From positions 62,001 to 126,000 of the forward strand of contig CAKSZS010000002.1 in the NCBI GenBank assembly GCA_934525845.1: a DNA stretch of 64,000 nt, given 5' to 3'. The notes under the pieces were generated by a model. It saw only the letters and a list, made by a program, of their open reading frames with translations. It made no database searches and had not been told where the DNA came from. The position numbers and the translations under genes were made by a program. Below are positions 30,450 to 39,130 of this stretch, piece by piece (positions within the stretch are counted from its first letter, which is position 1; each line of letters starts with the position of its first letter). The stretch comes from an uncultured Faecalibacterium sp. (GTDB lineage Bacteria > Bacillota > Clostridia > Oscillospirales > Ruminococcaceae).

Positions 30450-30735
30450 TTGTGAATGGCGATGAAGGGAACAAGTATCCTGTCCGCATTCTGCTCAGAG
30501 AAACCCCGGTTGGTGAAAGGGGCTGCAGAACAGCAGGAGAAATACCTCCCGGAGCTGCAGGCTGAACGTTCTGACCAGTAGGCCGTGCCGCGTGCGAGCG
30601 TTACAAACGCAGGAGTGTCACTCTACTCTGGGGTGTGCACTCGTGAGGCCGTTTCCGTGAGGGGGCGGCAAACAGAGGTGGTACCGCGATTTTCTCGCCC
30701 TCTGCCAAATTCAGGTTTGGCAGAGGGTGTTTTTG
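30450..30735 (+). promoter_or_regulatory. T-box riboswitch controlling tyrS (tyrosyl-tRNA sensor)
   Basis: The leader contains the conserved T-box sequence GGTGGTACCGCG at 30677-30688, which pairs with the uncharged tRNA acceptor end. It is followed by a strong terminator hairpin: 12-bp perfect stem 30698-30709 with 30716-30727 and a T-rich tail. A TAC triplet at 30543-30545, preceded by AGAAA, is the likely tyrosine specifier. Uncharged tRNA-Tyr would favour the antiterminator and switch on the synthetase gene. Confidence 0.92.
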
Positions 30736-30768
30736 TTTCCTCTGCCCACAAAACAGGAGGATATTTCC

Positions 30769-31989
30769 ATGACTTTGTACGAAGAACTCCAGGCACGCGG
30801 TCTGGTCGCCCAGATCACCGATGAGGAGATCATTGATCTGATCAACAACGGCAAGGCGACCTTCTACATCGGCTTTGACTGCACCGCCGACAGCCTGACC
30901 GCCGGCCACTTTATGGCTCTGACCCTGATGAAGCGTCTGCAGATGGCCGGCAACAAGCCCATTGCCCTGATCGGCGGCGGCACCACCATGATCGGTGACC
31001 CTTCCGGCCGTACCGATATGCGCAAGATGCTGACCAAGGAAGACATTGCCCACAATGCCGCCTGCTTCAAGAAGCAGATGGAAAAGTTCATCGACTTCTC
31101 GGAAGGCAAGGCGCTGATGCTGAACAACGCCGACTGGCTGCTGAATCTGAATTATGTGGAACTGCTGCGCGATGTGGGCGCCTGCTTCTCGGTCAACAAT
31201 ATGCTGCGCGCCAAGTGCTACGAGCAGCGGATGGAGAAGGGCCTGTCCTTCCTGGAATTCAACTACATGATCATGCAGAGCTACGACTTCTACTATATGT
31301 TCCAGCACTACGGCTGCAATATGCAGTTCGGCGGCGACGACCAGTGGAGCAATATGCTGGGCGGCACCGAGCTGATCCGCCGCAAGCTGGGCAAGGATGC
31401 CTACGCCATGACTGTGACCCTGCTGACCGACTCTCAGGGCAAGAAGATGGGCAAGACCGCCGGCAACGCTGTCTGGCTGGATCCCAACAAGACCAGTCCC
31501 TTCGAGTTCTACCAGTACTGGCGCAATGTGGGCGACGCCGATGTGATGAAGTGCATCCGGATGCTCACCTTCCTGCCGCTGGAGCAGATCGATGAGATGA
31601 GCACCTGGAAGGATCAGCGCCTGAACGAGGCCAAGGAGATCCTGGCCTACGAGCTGACCAGCATGGTCCATGGCAAGGAAGAAGCCGAAAAGGCGCAGAA
31701 TGCAGCCCGTGCGCTGTTCAGCGGCAACGCCATGGATACTGAGCATATGCCCAGCACCCAGCTGACCGAAGCCGACCTGACGGACGGTTCCATCGGCATC
31801 CTGACCCTGATGGTCAAGGCCGGTCTGGCCGCTTCCAACGGCGAAGCCCGCCGCCTGGTGGTGCAGGGCGGTGTTCTGGTGGACGGCGAGAAGGTCGCTG
31901 CCCCCACCGCTTCCTTCACGGCGGATCAGCTGAAGAAGGGCATCGTCATCAAGAAGGGCAAAAAGGTCTACCACAAGGTGACCCTGTAA
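30769..31989 (+). CDS. tyrS: Tyrosyl-tRNA synthetase
   Basis: The 406-residue class I synthetase has the HIGH-like segment SLTAGHFMAL, YNFLEFN-type active-site stretch (SFLEFNYMIMQSYDF), GGDDQWSNM, the KMSKS-like KKMGKTAGN and a C-terminal S4 domain. Length is normal for bacterial TyrRS. ACAGGAGG lies just before the ATG at 30769. A tyrosine-type T-box precedes it, fully consistent with the assignment. Confidence 0.96.
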   Translation: MTLYEELQARGLVAQITDEEIIDLINNGKATFYIGFDCTADSLTAGHFMALTLMKRLQMAGNKPIALIGGGTTMIGDPSGRTDMRKMLTKEDIAHNAACFKKQMEKFIDFSEGKALMLNNADWLLNLNYVELLRDVGACFSVNNMLRAKCYEQRMEKGLSFLEFNYMIMQSYDFYYMFQHYGCNMQFGGDDQWSNMLGGTELIRRKLGKDAYAMTVTLLTDSQGKKMGKTAGNAVWLDPNKTSPFEFYQYWRNVGDADVMKCIRMLTFLPLEQIDEMSTWKDQRLNEAKEILAYELTSMVHGKEEAEKAQNAARALFSGNAMDTEHMPSTQLTEADLTDGSIGILTLMVKAGLAASNGEARRLVVQGGVLVDGEKVAAPTASFTADQLKKGIVIKKGKKVYHKVTL

Positions 31990-32010
31990 GCTTCCGAACT
32001 TCAAGCAGAA

Positions 32011-32054
32011 AAGCAGCCCGTTTGCCGATGAACCGGCAGGCGGGCTGCTTTTTT
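32011..32054. terminator. Bidirectional terminator between tyrS and the PTS gene
   Basis: A 10-bp stem (32011-32020 with 32041-32050) with an inner TGCCG/CGGCA stem is followed by T runs on both strands. The flanking genes converge on it. Confidence 0.88.
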
Positions 32055-32071
32055 GATCGATACAGAATTTG

Positions 32072-32881
32072 TTACCGGACGACCAGAAGATCCTGTCCGG
32101 CTTCTACACGGCCTTTTGCAACCGGTTCAACGTCGGCGTAGTCATCGCTGTTGGTCACGACCACCGGTGTGGTCAGGCGGTATCCAGCTGCTGTGATGGC
32201 CTCCAGGTCGAACCGCAGGAGCAGCTGCCCCTTTTTCACGGCATCACCCTCACGGACCAGCAGCTCGTAGCCGCGGCCGCCCAGCTCCACCGTTTCCATC
32301 CCCACATGGATCAGCACCTCAAGGCCCTCTGCACTGCGGACGCCGACCGCGTGCTTGGTGGCTGCCACCTGTACGATAGTCCCGTCAAACGGTGCGGTCA
32401 CCTCGCCGCGGCTCGGCTCAATGGCACAGCCCTTGCCCAGTGCCTCGCTGGAAAAGACCGGATCCTCGATCTGGCTCAGGACCCGTACCGTTCCGGAGAG
32501 GGGAGAAGCGACCCGGAATCCTTCAGAAGCGGGGGCAGGCTGCTTCGGCTTTTTTCCGAAAAGCGACTGGAAAAAGCCGAGGACCGGATGGTTCGTCTTC
32601 CCGCCGGGGGCTGCAGCGGCATCGCCGTTGTGCAGCCGTGCTGCCGCGCAGACGGCATCGTATACGCTGGCCACATGGCTTCCGATGACGACCATATACT
32701 GTCCGCCGCTGCGGATCACCGTCACAACACCTTCCGTGTGGTTCAAAACGTCCGTCCTGGCTTTGCTCTCGTCCTTCAGCCGGAACCGGAGCCGGGTCAC
32801 GCAATGCGTCAGGGACAGGATGTTGGAGCGTCCTCCGACGTTGCGGATAATGGTCTTTGCAAGGCCATCGTATTTGTTCAT
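32072..32881 (-). CDS. PTS EIIB-EIIA protein (glucose/beta-glucoside type) without an EIIC domain
   Basis: The 269-residue protein joins an N-terminal EIIB domain with the phosphocysteine in LTHCVTRLRF (Cys27) to a C-terminal EIIA-Glc domain. In the latter, TKHAVG (His177) and LIHVGMETVEL (His192) match the paired active-site histidines. The membrane EIIC domain usually located between or beside them is missing, and no EIIC gene lies nearby. The second ATG (32881) is chosen because GAAGGAG lies about eight bases upstream; the first ATG is too close to it. It may serve an EIIC encoded elsewhere, or regulate by phosphorylation. It is the last gene of this minus-strand stretch but has a terminator just upstream, so it is probably transcribed separately. 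Confidence 0.88.
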   Translation of the reverse strand: MNKYDGLAKTIIRNVGGRSNILSLTHCVTRLRFRLKDESKARTDVLNHTEGVVTVIRSGGQYMVVIGSHVASVYDAVCAAARLHNGDAAAAPGGKTNHPVLGFFQSLFGKKPKQPAPASEGFRVASPLSGTVRVLSQIEDPVFSSEALGKGCAIEPSRGEVTAPFDGTIVQVAATKHAVGVRSAEGLEVLIHVGMETVELGGRGYELLVREGDAVKKGQLLLRFDLEAITAAGYRLTTPVVVTNSDDYADVEPVAKGRVEAGQDLLVVR

Positions 32882-32950
32882 ATGCATTCTCCTTCACCGG
32901 AAGCTGCCGCCTGGCAGCAAATTCTTGCACCATTCCGATTCCTCTACGTC

Positions 32951-32990
32951 AAAAAGGGATTCAACCATGCTTCACGCACGATCGAATCCC
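32951..32990 (-). terminator. Terminator after the ACT-domain gene
   Basis: On the minus strand a 7-bp stem (32990-32984 with 32962-32956) with a nested small hairpin is followed by five T residues (32955-32951). Confidence 0.65.
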
Positions 32991-33018
32991 CGAATTTTTG
33001 GACAATTCCCGAAGATGC

Positions 33019-33486
33019 TCAGAGCTCGTAGACCTTCTTCAGCACCTCGTAAGCGGTGTCTTCATTTTCAGCACGCACCAGCAGCGAAATGTCCAGATCG
33101 CTGGTGGTGATGAGCAGAACCTCGATGCCTGCATCGGCCAGCGCATTCATGGCACGGGCGGCTACACCGCAGCTGGTCACCATATCCTCGCCGAACAGGT
33201 TCAGCTTGGAGTAGCCCACGCTGATCAGCGGTGCTGCTTTGGCGTCCTTGTCCAGGTTGGCGGCAGAGATCGCCTTCATGGCCAGGGGCAGGTCGCTGCT
33301 GGCCGCCGTAAAGCTGAAATCGATGGTGGTGCCGTGGGGTGCGCTCTGGCTGATCATATCCACGACCACACCGTTGTCGGCAAAAAGCTTCAGGTAACGG
33401 CCGAGACGGCCATCCTTGAATTCTGCATCCTGTACGCTGATCATCATCAGATTCGGTTCGATGTTGATCTTGGTCACTCCGTACAT
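33019..33486 (-). CDS. Stand-alone ACT-domain protein resembling the aspartokinase regulatory region
   Basis: The 155-residue protein reads as two consecutive ACT domains, with GVTKINIEPNLMMISVQD at the start and ISVGYSKLNLFGEDM and ITTSDLDISLLV later. These patterns match the lysine/threonine-sensing tail of aspartate kinases, but the catalytic kinase domain is absent. ACGGAGG precedes the ATG, so the gene is a genuine short unit rather than a cut-off fragment. It follows asd, dapA, dapB and a CapA-type gene on the same strand, so a role in feedback control of the aspartate pathway, similar to the beta subunit of B. subtilis LysC, is plausible but inferred. Confidence 0.82.
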   Translation of the reverse strand: MYGVTKINIEPNLMMISVQDAEFKDGRLGRYLKLFADNGVVVDMISQSAPHGTTIDFSFTAASSDLPLAMKAISAANLDKDAKAAPLISVGYSKLNLFGEDMVTSCGVAARAMNALADAGIEVLLITTSDLDISLLVRAENEDTAYEVLKKVYEL

Positions 33487-33541
33487 AAAGAACCTCCGTT
33501 CCGCCCGTCGAACGGGCCTGTTTCATACATATCCCACACAG

Positions 33542-34840
33542 TTAAGACAGCGCCAGAAATTCGCTGCTGATATTATTTTGCGCGATTTTCTGCACCATGT
33601 CAAGACTGAAATCGGAATATTTTCCCCGGACGCCGTGGCCGTGTGCCAATTCCTGCGTATAATCGCGGAACAGATAGGTACGGACGTTGGATTTTCCGGC
33701 ATCGTAGTGGGTGACGGTCGGGTGCAGCTGCGGTTCCAGCACCGCCGTATGGATGGTGCCGTCCGGGTCGGTGGTCTTCTGCAGCTGCAGGGTCAGGATC
33801 GCGCCCACCAACTGATCCGGGCTGTTCTGGGTGCTGATGAAATTGCCCAGTGAGTAGGCCGCAAAGCTCTGCCGTCCATCGGACGCGGTGAGCCACTGGG
33901 CATCCTGCAGAACGTGCGGGTGGGTGCCGACGATCACGTCAGCGCCCCAGTCGGTCAGCTGCTGTGCCAGCGTCTGCTGCCGCTCCACGATGGTGTGGCT
34001 GTCCTCCACGCCCCAGTGCACCCCTACCACCACAAAATCCGCCTGCTGCCGCGCGGCACGCACCTGCTGTTCGATGAGGTCCGTCTGGTTCGTGTAGATG
34101 ACCCGGGCCGGCATGGCGCTGCTGGCCGGAATGCCGTTGGTGTGTTCGGTGTAGGCCAGATAGGCAATGGTCACGCCGTTGACCGTCTGCAGCGGGATGC
34201 GGCCGTAATCGCTTTCGTCCGCCCACAGGCCGGTGGTCACCACGTCTTCCGGCATACTCTCCCAGAAGCGGAGCGTTGCCGCGATGCCGGAAGCGCCTTT
34301 GTCGTAGGTGTGATTGTTGGACAGGCTGAATACCCGGATGCCTGCCCGGTACAGCGCGCGGGCACAATCGCCCGGCGTCGAAAAGGACGGATAGCTGGAA
34401 GGCTCCAGCGTATCGCTGCAGAGGGTCTCCTGGTTGATCCAGTTCACATCGTACTGGGCATAGAACGGTGCAATGTGCTCATAGCAGTAGTCAAAGCTGT
34501 ACGGCTCGGTTCCGGATGCACGGCGTTTTGCCTGCTGATAGATGGGCGCATGGATCAGGTTGTCTCCTGTCGCAGAAAAGGAGACCGTTTCCACAACGGG
34601 CTGCGGTTCCGGTTCCGGCTGGGGAGCTGGTTCTTCCGGCGCGGGAGTGCTGGCCGGCAGCTGCCCGGGCAGGCCGCCGACCGGGATCTTTCCGGAAGGG
34701 AAAAGCTTCGGCAGAAGACCAAAGCAGGAGATGGCTGCACTGGCCAGCAGAAGCAGAACGAGCCACTGTACGATCTGCCGCAGGGGATGCGGTACAGCGG
34801 CGGAACGGCGGCGGGCGGGAGCCGAATGTTTTGCCTTCAT
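33542..34840 (-). CDS. CapA-family (PGA_cap) metallophosphatase-like exported protein
   Basis: The 432-residue protein has an N-terminal basic stretch and a transmembrane helix (about 24-45), a proline/glutamate-rich linker and a CapA domain with SFSATGDNLIH, LSNNHTYDKG and VGTHPHVLQ, metal-site motifs of calcineurin-like phosphoesterases. Homologues include poly-gamma-glutamate capsule protein CapA; many non-capsule homologues of unknown role exist in Clostridia. It would face the outside. It is embedded between dapB and the ACT gene, which may reflect use of diaminopimelate-pathway products in the cell wall, but this is speculation. Confidence 0.87.
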   Translation of the reverse strand: MKAKHSAPARRRSAAVPHPLRQIVQWLVLLLLASAAISCFGLLPKLFPSGKIPVGGLPGQLPASTPAPEEPAPQPEPEPQPVVETVSFSATGDNLIHAPIYQQAKRRASGTEPYSFDYCYEHIAPFYAQYDVNWINQETLCSDTLEPSSYPSFSTPGDCARALYRAGIRVFSLSNNHTYDKGASGIAATLRFWESMPEDVVTTGLWADESDYGRIPLQTVNGVTIAYLAYTEHTNGIPASSAMPARVIYTNQTDLIEQQVRAARQQADFVVVGVHWGVEDSHTIVERQQTLAQQLTDWGADVIVGTHPHVLQDAQWLTASDGRQSFAAYSLGNFISTQNSPDQLVGAILTLQLQKTTDPDGTIHTAVLEPQLHPTVTHYDAGKSNVRTYLFRDYTQELAHGHGVRGKYSDFSLDMVQKIAQNNISSEFLALS

Positions 34841-34895
34841 GATTGATTCAACCTCTTGTGCCGCAAGGGGCAGTTTCCGGAGTTGCAGGCGAAGA

Positions 34896-35654
34896 TCAGA
34901 TGGATGCGATCAGGTTGCCCATGTCGTACAGACCCGGCTCCTTCTTTGCCAGATACACGGCGGCATTGATCGCGCCGTTTGCAAAGACGTTGCGGGAGTA
35001 CGCGGTGTGCTTCAGAGTGATGACCTCGTCCGGGCCGCAGAACAGGACCTCGTGGTCGCCCACAATGCTGCCGCCGCGCACCGAGCTGATGCCGATCTCT
35101 TTCGGGTCGCGCTTCTGGCGCACCGATGCCCGGTCGTAAACGTAATGATAAGCGCCGTTGTTCTGCTCGTTGATGGCATCGGCCAGCATCAGAGCGGTGC
35201 CGCTGGGGGCATCCAGCTTGTTGTGGTGGTGCTGCTCCACGATCTCCACATCGTAGTCTGCGCCCAGAATGGCCGAAGCACGTTTGCACAGCTCAGACAG
35301 CAGGTTGATGCCCAGCGACATATTGGCGCTCTTGAACACCGGCACGCTGCGGGACAGCTGCACGACCTTGAGCTGCAGGTCTTCCGACAGGCCGGTGGTG
35401 CACACCACGATGGGCAGCTTGTGGGCTTCGCAGTAGGGCAGTGCCTTTTCCACGGCGGCAGGGGAGCTGAAGTCGATGATGACATCCCCCTTGCCGTTCA
35501 GCTTTTCCAGGCTGTCGTACACGGGAATGCCGTTCTGCTCGCCGTCCTTCACATCGATGCCGGCCACCACACAGCAGTCCTCCCGCTGTGCGATCATGTC
35601 GCACAAAACGTGGCCCATGCGGCCGCCAATGCCCTGAATCACAATTTCCGTCAT
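34896..35654 (-). CDS. dapB: 4-hydroxy-tetrahydrodipicolinate reductase
   Basis: The 252-residue protein has the Rossmann motif IQGIGGRMGHVL, the hinge DFSSPAAV and the catalytic VEQHHHNKLDAPSGTAL (His-His and Lys). It reduces hydroxytetrahydrodipicolinate with NAD(P)H in lysine/diaminopimelate synthesis. The start ATG at 35654 has AGAAAGGAAA upstream; a longer frame lacks such a site. It follows dapA with an 81-base gap containing a strong hairpin. Confidence 0.95.
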   Translation of the reverse strand: MTEIVIQGIGGRMGHVLCDMIAQREDCCVVAGIDVKDGEQNGIPVYDSLEKLNGKGDVIIDFSSPAAVEKALPYCEAHKLPIVVCTTGLSEDLQLKVVQLSRSVPVFKSANMSLGINLLSELCKRASAILGADYDVEIVEQHHHNKLDAPSGTALMLADAINEQNNGAYHYVYDRASVRQKRDPKEIGISSVRGGSIVGDHEVLFCGPDEVITLKHTAYSRNVFANGAINAAVYLAKKEPGLYDMGNLIASI

Positions 35655-35687
35655 ATTGATTTCCTTTCTACAGATGCATCTGAATAC

Positions 35688-35725
35688 GGCAAATGCCCGG
35701 AGAACCTTCTCGCCGGGCATTTGCC
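35688..35725 (-). promoter_or_regulatory. Perfect 13-bp intercistronic hairpin between dapA and dapB
   Basis: Arms 35688-35700 and 35713-35725 are exactly complementary with a 12-base loop. No T run follows on the minus strand, so it looks more like an mRNA-stability or processing element, or partial attenuator, than a full terminator. Confidence 0.65.
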
Positions 35726-35735
35726 TGAAAATTTG

Positions 35736-36629
35736 TTATTCCTGGATCAGACCAGCGGCCTGCAGCGCCTGCTCGATCTTTTCCTTGTGCGCGTCACTGG
35801 GTTCCACCAGCGGCAGACGGCAGGGGCCTGCCTCCCAGCCCAGCACGTTCATGGCGTACTTGACCGGGATGGGGTTCACTTCGCAGAACAGCGCATCGGA
35901 CAGCGGCAGCATTTCCAGCTGCAGCTCACGGGCCTTGGCGGTATCGCCGTCGAAGAAAGCCTGGCAGCAGTTGTGCACCAGCTCCGGCTTGACGTTGGAG
36001 ACCACGCTGATGACGCCCTTGCCGCCCAGAGACAGCAGAGGAACCACCTGGTCATCGTTGCCGGAATAGATGTTCAGCTCGTCGCCGCACAGGGCCGCGA
36101 TCTTGGCCACCTGGGAAATGTTGCCGGAGGCTTCCTTGATGCCGTTGATCAGCGGGTGCTTGCTCAGCTCCAGAGCCGTCTCCGGGGCGATGTTCAGGCC
36201 GGTGCGGGAAGGCACATTGTACACGATGACCGGGATGCCGCCGGCCTCTGCCATGGCGGTAAAGTGGGCCACCAGACCAGCCTGGGAGGTCTTGTTGTAG
36301 TACGGGGTGACCATCAGCAGGGCGTCCGCACCGCATTCAGCGGACTTCGCCGCCAGGGCACAGCCATGGTCGGTGTCGTTTGAACCGGCACCCGCAATGA
36401 CGGGCACCCGGTGATTGACCGTATCCACAGTGAACTTGATGGCGGCCAGCTGCTCTTCATCGGTCATGGTAGAGCACTCGCCGGTGGTGCCGCAGATGAT
36501 GATGGCATCGGTGCCGCGCGCGATCTGGTCCTCAATGATGTGGCCCAGCTCATCAAAGTTGATGCTTCCGTCCTCGTACATCGGGGTGATGATGGCAACA
36601 CCCGCGCCGGTAAAGACAGGATTCTTCAT
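35736..36629 (-). CDS. dapA: 4-hydroxy-tetrahydrodipicolinate synthase
   Basis: A 297-residue TIM-barrel aldolase with the Schiff-base lysine Lys165 in INGIKEASG, Tyr137 in VIVYNVPSRTG and the threonine pair in CGTTGE. It condenses pyruvate with aspartate semialdehyde. The start ATG at 36629 is preceded by AAAGGAG. A longer frame lacks support. The gene follows asd, whose product supplies its substrate, after 42 bases. Confidence 0.95.
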   Translation of the reverse strand: MKNPVFTGAGVAIITPMYEDGSINFDELGHIIEDQIARGTDAIIICGTTGECSTMTDEEQLAAIKFTVDTVNHRVPVIAGAGSNDTDHGCALAAKSAECGADALLMVTPYYNKTSQAGLVAHFTAMAEAGGIPVIVYNVPSRTGLNIAPETALELSKHPLINGIKEASGNISQVAKIAALCGDELNIYSGNDDQVVPLLSLGGKGVISVVSNVKPELVHNCCQAFFDGDTAKARELQLEMLPLSDALFCEVNPIPVKYAMNVLGWEAGPCRLPLVEPSDAHKEKIEQALQAAGLIQE

Positions 36630-36671
36630 AATAAAAAACTCCTTTGTGCGTTTGAAACGCAAAAATGATAC

Positions 36672-37754
36672 TTAGTCAAAATAGCCCTTGGCGGCCAGCA
36701 GCTCGGCCAGCAGGACGCCGCCGCCCGCAGCACCGCGCAGGGTGTTGTGACTCATGCAGGCGAACTTGTAGTCGAACAGGGTGTCCTCGCGCAGACGGCC
36801 GATGCACACGGCCATGCCGTTCTCGGTGTTGCGGTCCAGCTTGGGCTGGGGACGGTCCGGCTCGGTGAAGTAGTGCAGGAACTGCTTGGGGGCGCTGGGC
36901 AGGTTCAGCTCCTGGGCGGGGCCGCGGAACTTCTCCCAGGCCTCGATCATCTGCTCCTTGGTGGGCTTCTTGTCAAAGCTCACGAACACGGCAGCGGTGT
37001 GGCCGTCGGAAACGGGCACGCGGAAGCACTGTGCCGTGATGACCGGCTTCTCGGCGTTGACGATCTGGTCTCCTTCGATGTGGCCCCACAGCTTCAGCGG
37101 CTCGCGCTCGCTCTTCTCTTCCTCGCCGCCGATGTAGGGGATCACGTTGTCCACGATCTCGGGCATCCGGTCGAAGGTCTTGCCTGCGCCGGAAATGGCC
37201 TGATAGGTGCACACCAGCGCCTTGCTGACGCCGAAATCCTTCATCAGGGGGTGCAGGGCAGGCACATAGCTCTGCAGGCTGCAGTTGGACTTGACCGCGA
37301 TGAAGCCACGCTTGGTGCCCAGACGCTTGCGCTGTGCCGCGATGATCTCAATGTGATCCGCGTTGATCTCGGGCACCACCATGGGCACATCCGGGGTGAA
37401 GCGGTTTGCGCTGTTGTTGGACACCACCGGGCACTCTGCCTTGGCGTATGCCTCTTCCAGTGCCTTGATCTCAGCCTTGGGCATATTGACCGCACAGAAG
37501 ATGAAGTCCACCTGCGAAGCCACTTCCTCGACCTTGGAAGCATCCAGCACGACCATCTTCTTGACGCTTTCCGGCATCGGGGTGGTCATGGCCCAGCGGC
37601 TGCCCACGGCATCCTCATAGGTCTTGCCCGCACTGCGGCCGGAGGCAGCCAGCACGGTCAGCTCGAACCAGGGGTGATGTTCCAGCAGCGTGACAAAACG
37701 CTGACCCACCATACCGGTTGCACCTACGATACCCACTTTATACTGTTTTTCCAT
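36672..37754 (-). CDS. asd: Aspartate-semialdehyde dehydrogenase (archaeal/fungal-type branch)
   Basis: The 360-residue protein begins with VGIVGATGMVGQRF (NADP binding) and has the catalytic cysteine Cys158 in VKSNCSLQSYVPAL and a late SDGHTAAVF. The spacing and length match the TIGR00978 branch first described from archaea and fungi rather than the 330-residue usual bacterial form. It makes aspartate semialdehyde, the branch point to lysine, methionine and threonine. The start at 37754 has AAAGGTG upstream. First gene of the lysine operon, transcribed away from queA. Confidence 0.92.
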   Translation of the reverse strand: MEKQYKVGIVGATGMVGQRFVTLLEHHPWFELTVLAASGRSAGKTYEDAVGSRWAMTTPMPESVKKMVVLDASKVEEVASQVDFIFCAVNMPKAEIKALEEAYAKAECPVVSNNSANRFTPDVPMVVPEINADHIEIIAAQRKRLGTKRGFIAVKSNCSLQSYVPALHPLMKDFGVSKALVCTYQAISGAGKTFDRMPEIVDNVIPYIGGEEEKSEREPLKLWGHIEGDQIVNAEKPVITAQCFRVPVSDGHTAAVFVSFDKKPTKEQMIEAWEKFRGPAQELNLPSAPKQFLHYFTEPDRPQPKLDRNTENGMAVCIGRLREDTLFDYKFACMSHNTLRGAAGGGVLLAELLAAKGYFD

Positions 37755-37820
37755 TTCCAGCACCTTTCCTTTCACAAGAAGCCGAATGACAACAAATCTT
37801 CCCATTGCACAGAACACATC

Positions 37821-37849
37821 TTGAAAAGCGGAAGTCCATGCAATATAAT
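37821..37849 (+). promoter_or_regulatory. Promoter of queA
   Basis: TTGAAA (37821-37826), 17-bp spacer, TATAAT (37844-37849). It drives rightward transcription from the asd-queA divergent region. Confidence 0.75.
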
Positions 37850-37871
37850 AGAGACTGCTTATACAGATTTT

Positions 37872-37901
37872 ATGATATCATTGATACGGTGTCCGTGTCA
37901 A
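37872..37901 (-). promoter_or_regulatory. Promoter of the asd-dapA-dapB operon with overlapping palindromes
   Basis: On the minus strand TTGACA (37901-37896) is separated by 18 bp from TATCAT (37877-37872). A perfect palindrome ATGATATCAT (37872-37881) covers the -10, and GATACGG/CCGTGTC (37883-37899, one mismatch) spans the spacer and part of the -35. The palindromes could be operators. Confidence 0.6.
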
Positions 37902-37925
37902 TCATCGGAAAGGCAAATGCACACT

Positions 37926-38954
37926 ATGTTAAAAAAAGATTTTTGGTATGATTTACCCAAAGAACTCATTGCCCAGGAGCCTGCAGACCCGCGGGACAGC
38001 GCCCGGCTGATGGTCCTGAGCCAGAAGGACGACAGCATCCAGCACAAGATCTTCCACGATCTGCCGGACTTTCTGGAGCCGGGCGACCTGTTGGTGGTGA
38101 ACAATTCCAAAGTCCTGCCCGCCCGCATCGTGGGCATCAAGCAGCCCACGGGCGCAGTCTGTGAGCTGCTGCTGCTGCGCCAGGTGAAGGGCGACCAGTG
38201 GGAATGCCTGGCAAAACCCGGCAAGCGGATGCAGCCCGGCACCAAGGTGAGCTTCGGCGACGGCAGCCTGACCGCTGTCGTGGATGAGACCCTGGAAGAC
38301 GGCAATAAGTACGTTACATTCTATTACGATACCGAGACGCTTTATGAAAAGCTGGACGAGTTCGGCAAAATGCCGCTGCCGCCCTACATCACCAAGCAGC
38401 TGGAAGACCAGAGCCAGTACCAGACCGTGTACGCCAAGGAGCTGGGCAGCGCAGCCGCACCGACTGCCGGCCTGCACTTCACCCCGGAGCTGATGGACAC
38501 CATCCGCGCTAAGGGGGTCGGCATCGCCGAAGTGACCCTGCACGTCGGTCTGGGCACCTTCCGCCCGGTGCAGGAGGATGAGATCACCGACCACAAGATG
38601 CACAGCGAGTGGTACTCCATCAGCGAGGAGACCGCCCAGCGCATCCGGGAGACCAAGGCCGCCGGGCACCGCGTCATTGCCGTGGGCACCACCAGCTGCC
38701 GCACTCTGGAAGCTGTCGCCGCCAAGTATGGCGAGATCAAGGCCTGCAGCGGCAACACCTCCATCTTCCTGTACCCGGGTGTCAAATTCAACTGCATCGA
38801 CGGCCTGATCACCAACTTCCACCTGCCGGAAAGCACCCTCATCATGCTGGTGTCTGCCCTGTACGGCTACGAAAAGACCATGCACGCCTACGAGGTTGCC
38901 GTTTCGGAAAGGTACCGCTTCTTCAGCTTTGGGGATGCGATGTTGATCCTGTAA
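37926..38954 (+). CDS. queA: S-adenosylmethionine:tRNA ribosyltransferase-isomerase
   Basis: The 342-residue protein starts MLKKDFWYDLPKELIAQ and has the QueA hallmarks VNNSKVLPARI, AAPTAGLHFTPEL and LHVGLGTFRPV, ending with YRFFSFGDAMLIL. It transfers a ribosyl group from SAM to 7-aminomethyl-7-deazaguanine in tRNA to make epoxyqueuosine. An ATG nine bases upstream is too close to the AAAGG. Next to tgt as usual. Confidence 0.95.
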   Translation: MLKKDFWYDLPKELIAQEPADPRDSARLMVLSQKDDSIQHKIFHDLPDFLEPGDLLVVNNSKVLPARIVGIKQPTGAVCELLLLRQVKGDQWECLAKPGKRMQPGTKVSFGDGSLTAVVDETLEDGNKYVTFYYDTETLYEKLDEFGKMPLPPYITKQLEDQSQYQTVYAKELGSAAAPTAGLHFTPELMDTIRAKGVGIAEVTLHVGLGTFRPVQEDEITDHKMHSEWYSISEETAQRIRETKAAGHRVIAVGTTSCRTLEAVAAKYGEIKACSGNTSIFLYPGVKFNCIDGLITNFHLPESTLIMLVSALYGYEKTMHAYEVAVSERYRFFSFGDAMLIL

Positions 38955-39022
38955 CCGCTTCTGCAGGCGGCTGCAGAGCCGGAATGCGCGGCGCGGACGC
39001 CCGGCGGGTGCCAACTTTGCCG

Positions 39023-39051
39023 TTGAAAAAACGCCGCCGCTCTGTTACAAT
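39023..39051 (+). promoter_or_regulatory. Promoter of tgt
   Basis: TTGAAA (39023-39028), 17-bp spacer, TACAAT (39046-39051), 80 bases before the tgt start. Confidence 0.75.
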
Positions 39052-39130
39052 ATTTCTGAACGATGCAAAAGAATGTCTTTTGCTGTGAGACAGCACGGCT
39101 GTTTTCCGTGCACAGAAAGGAACCAGACTT

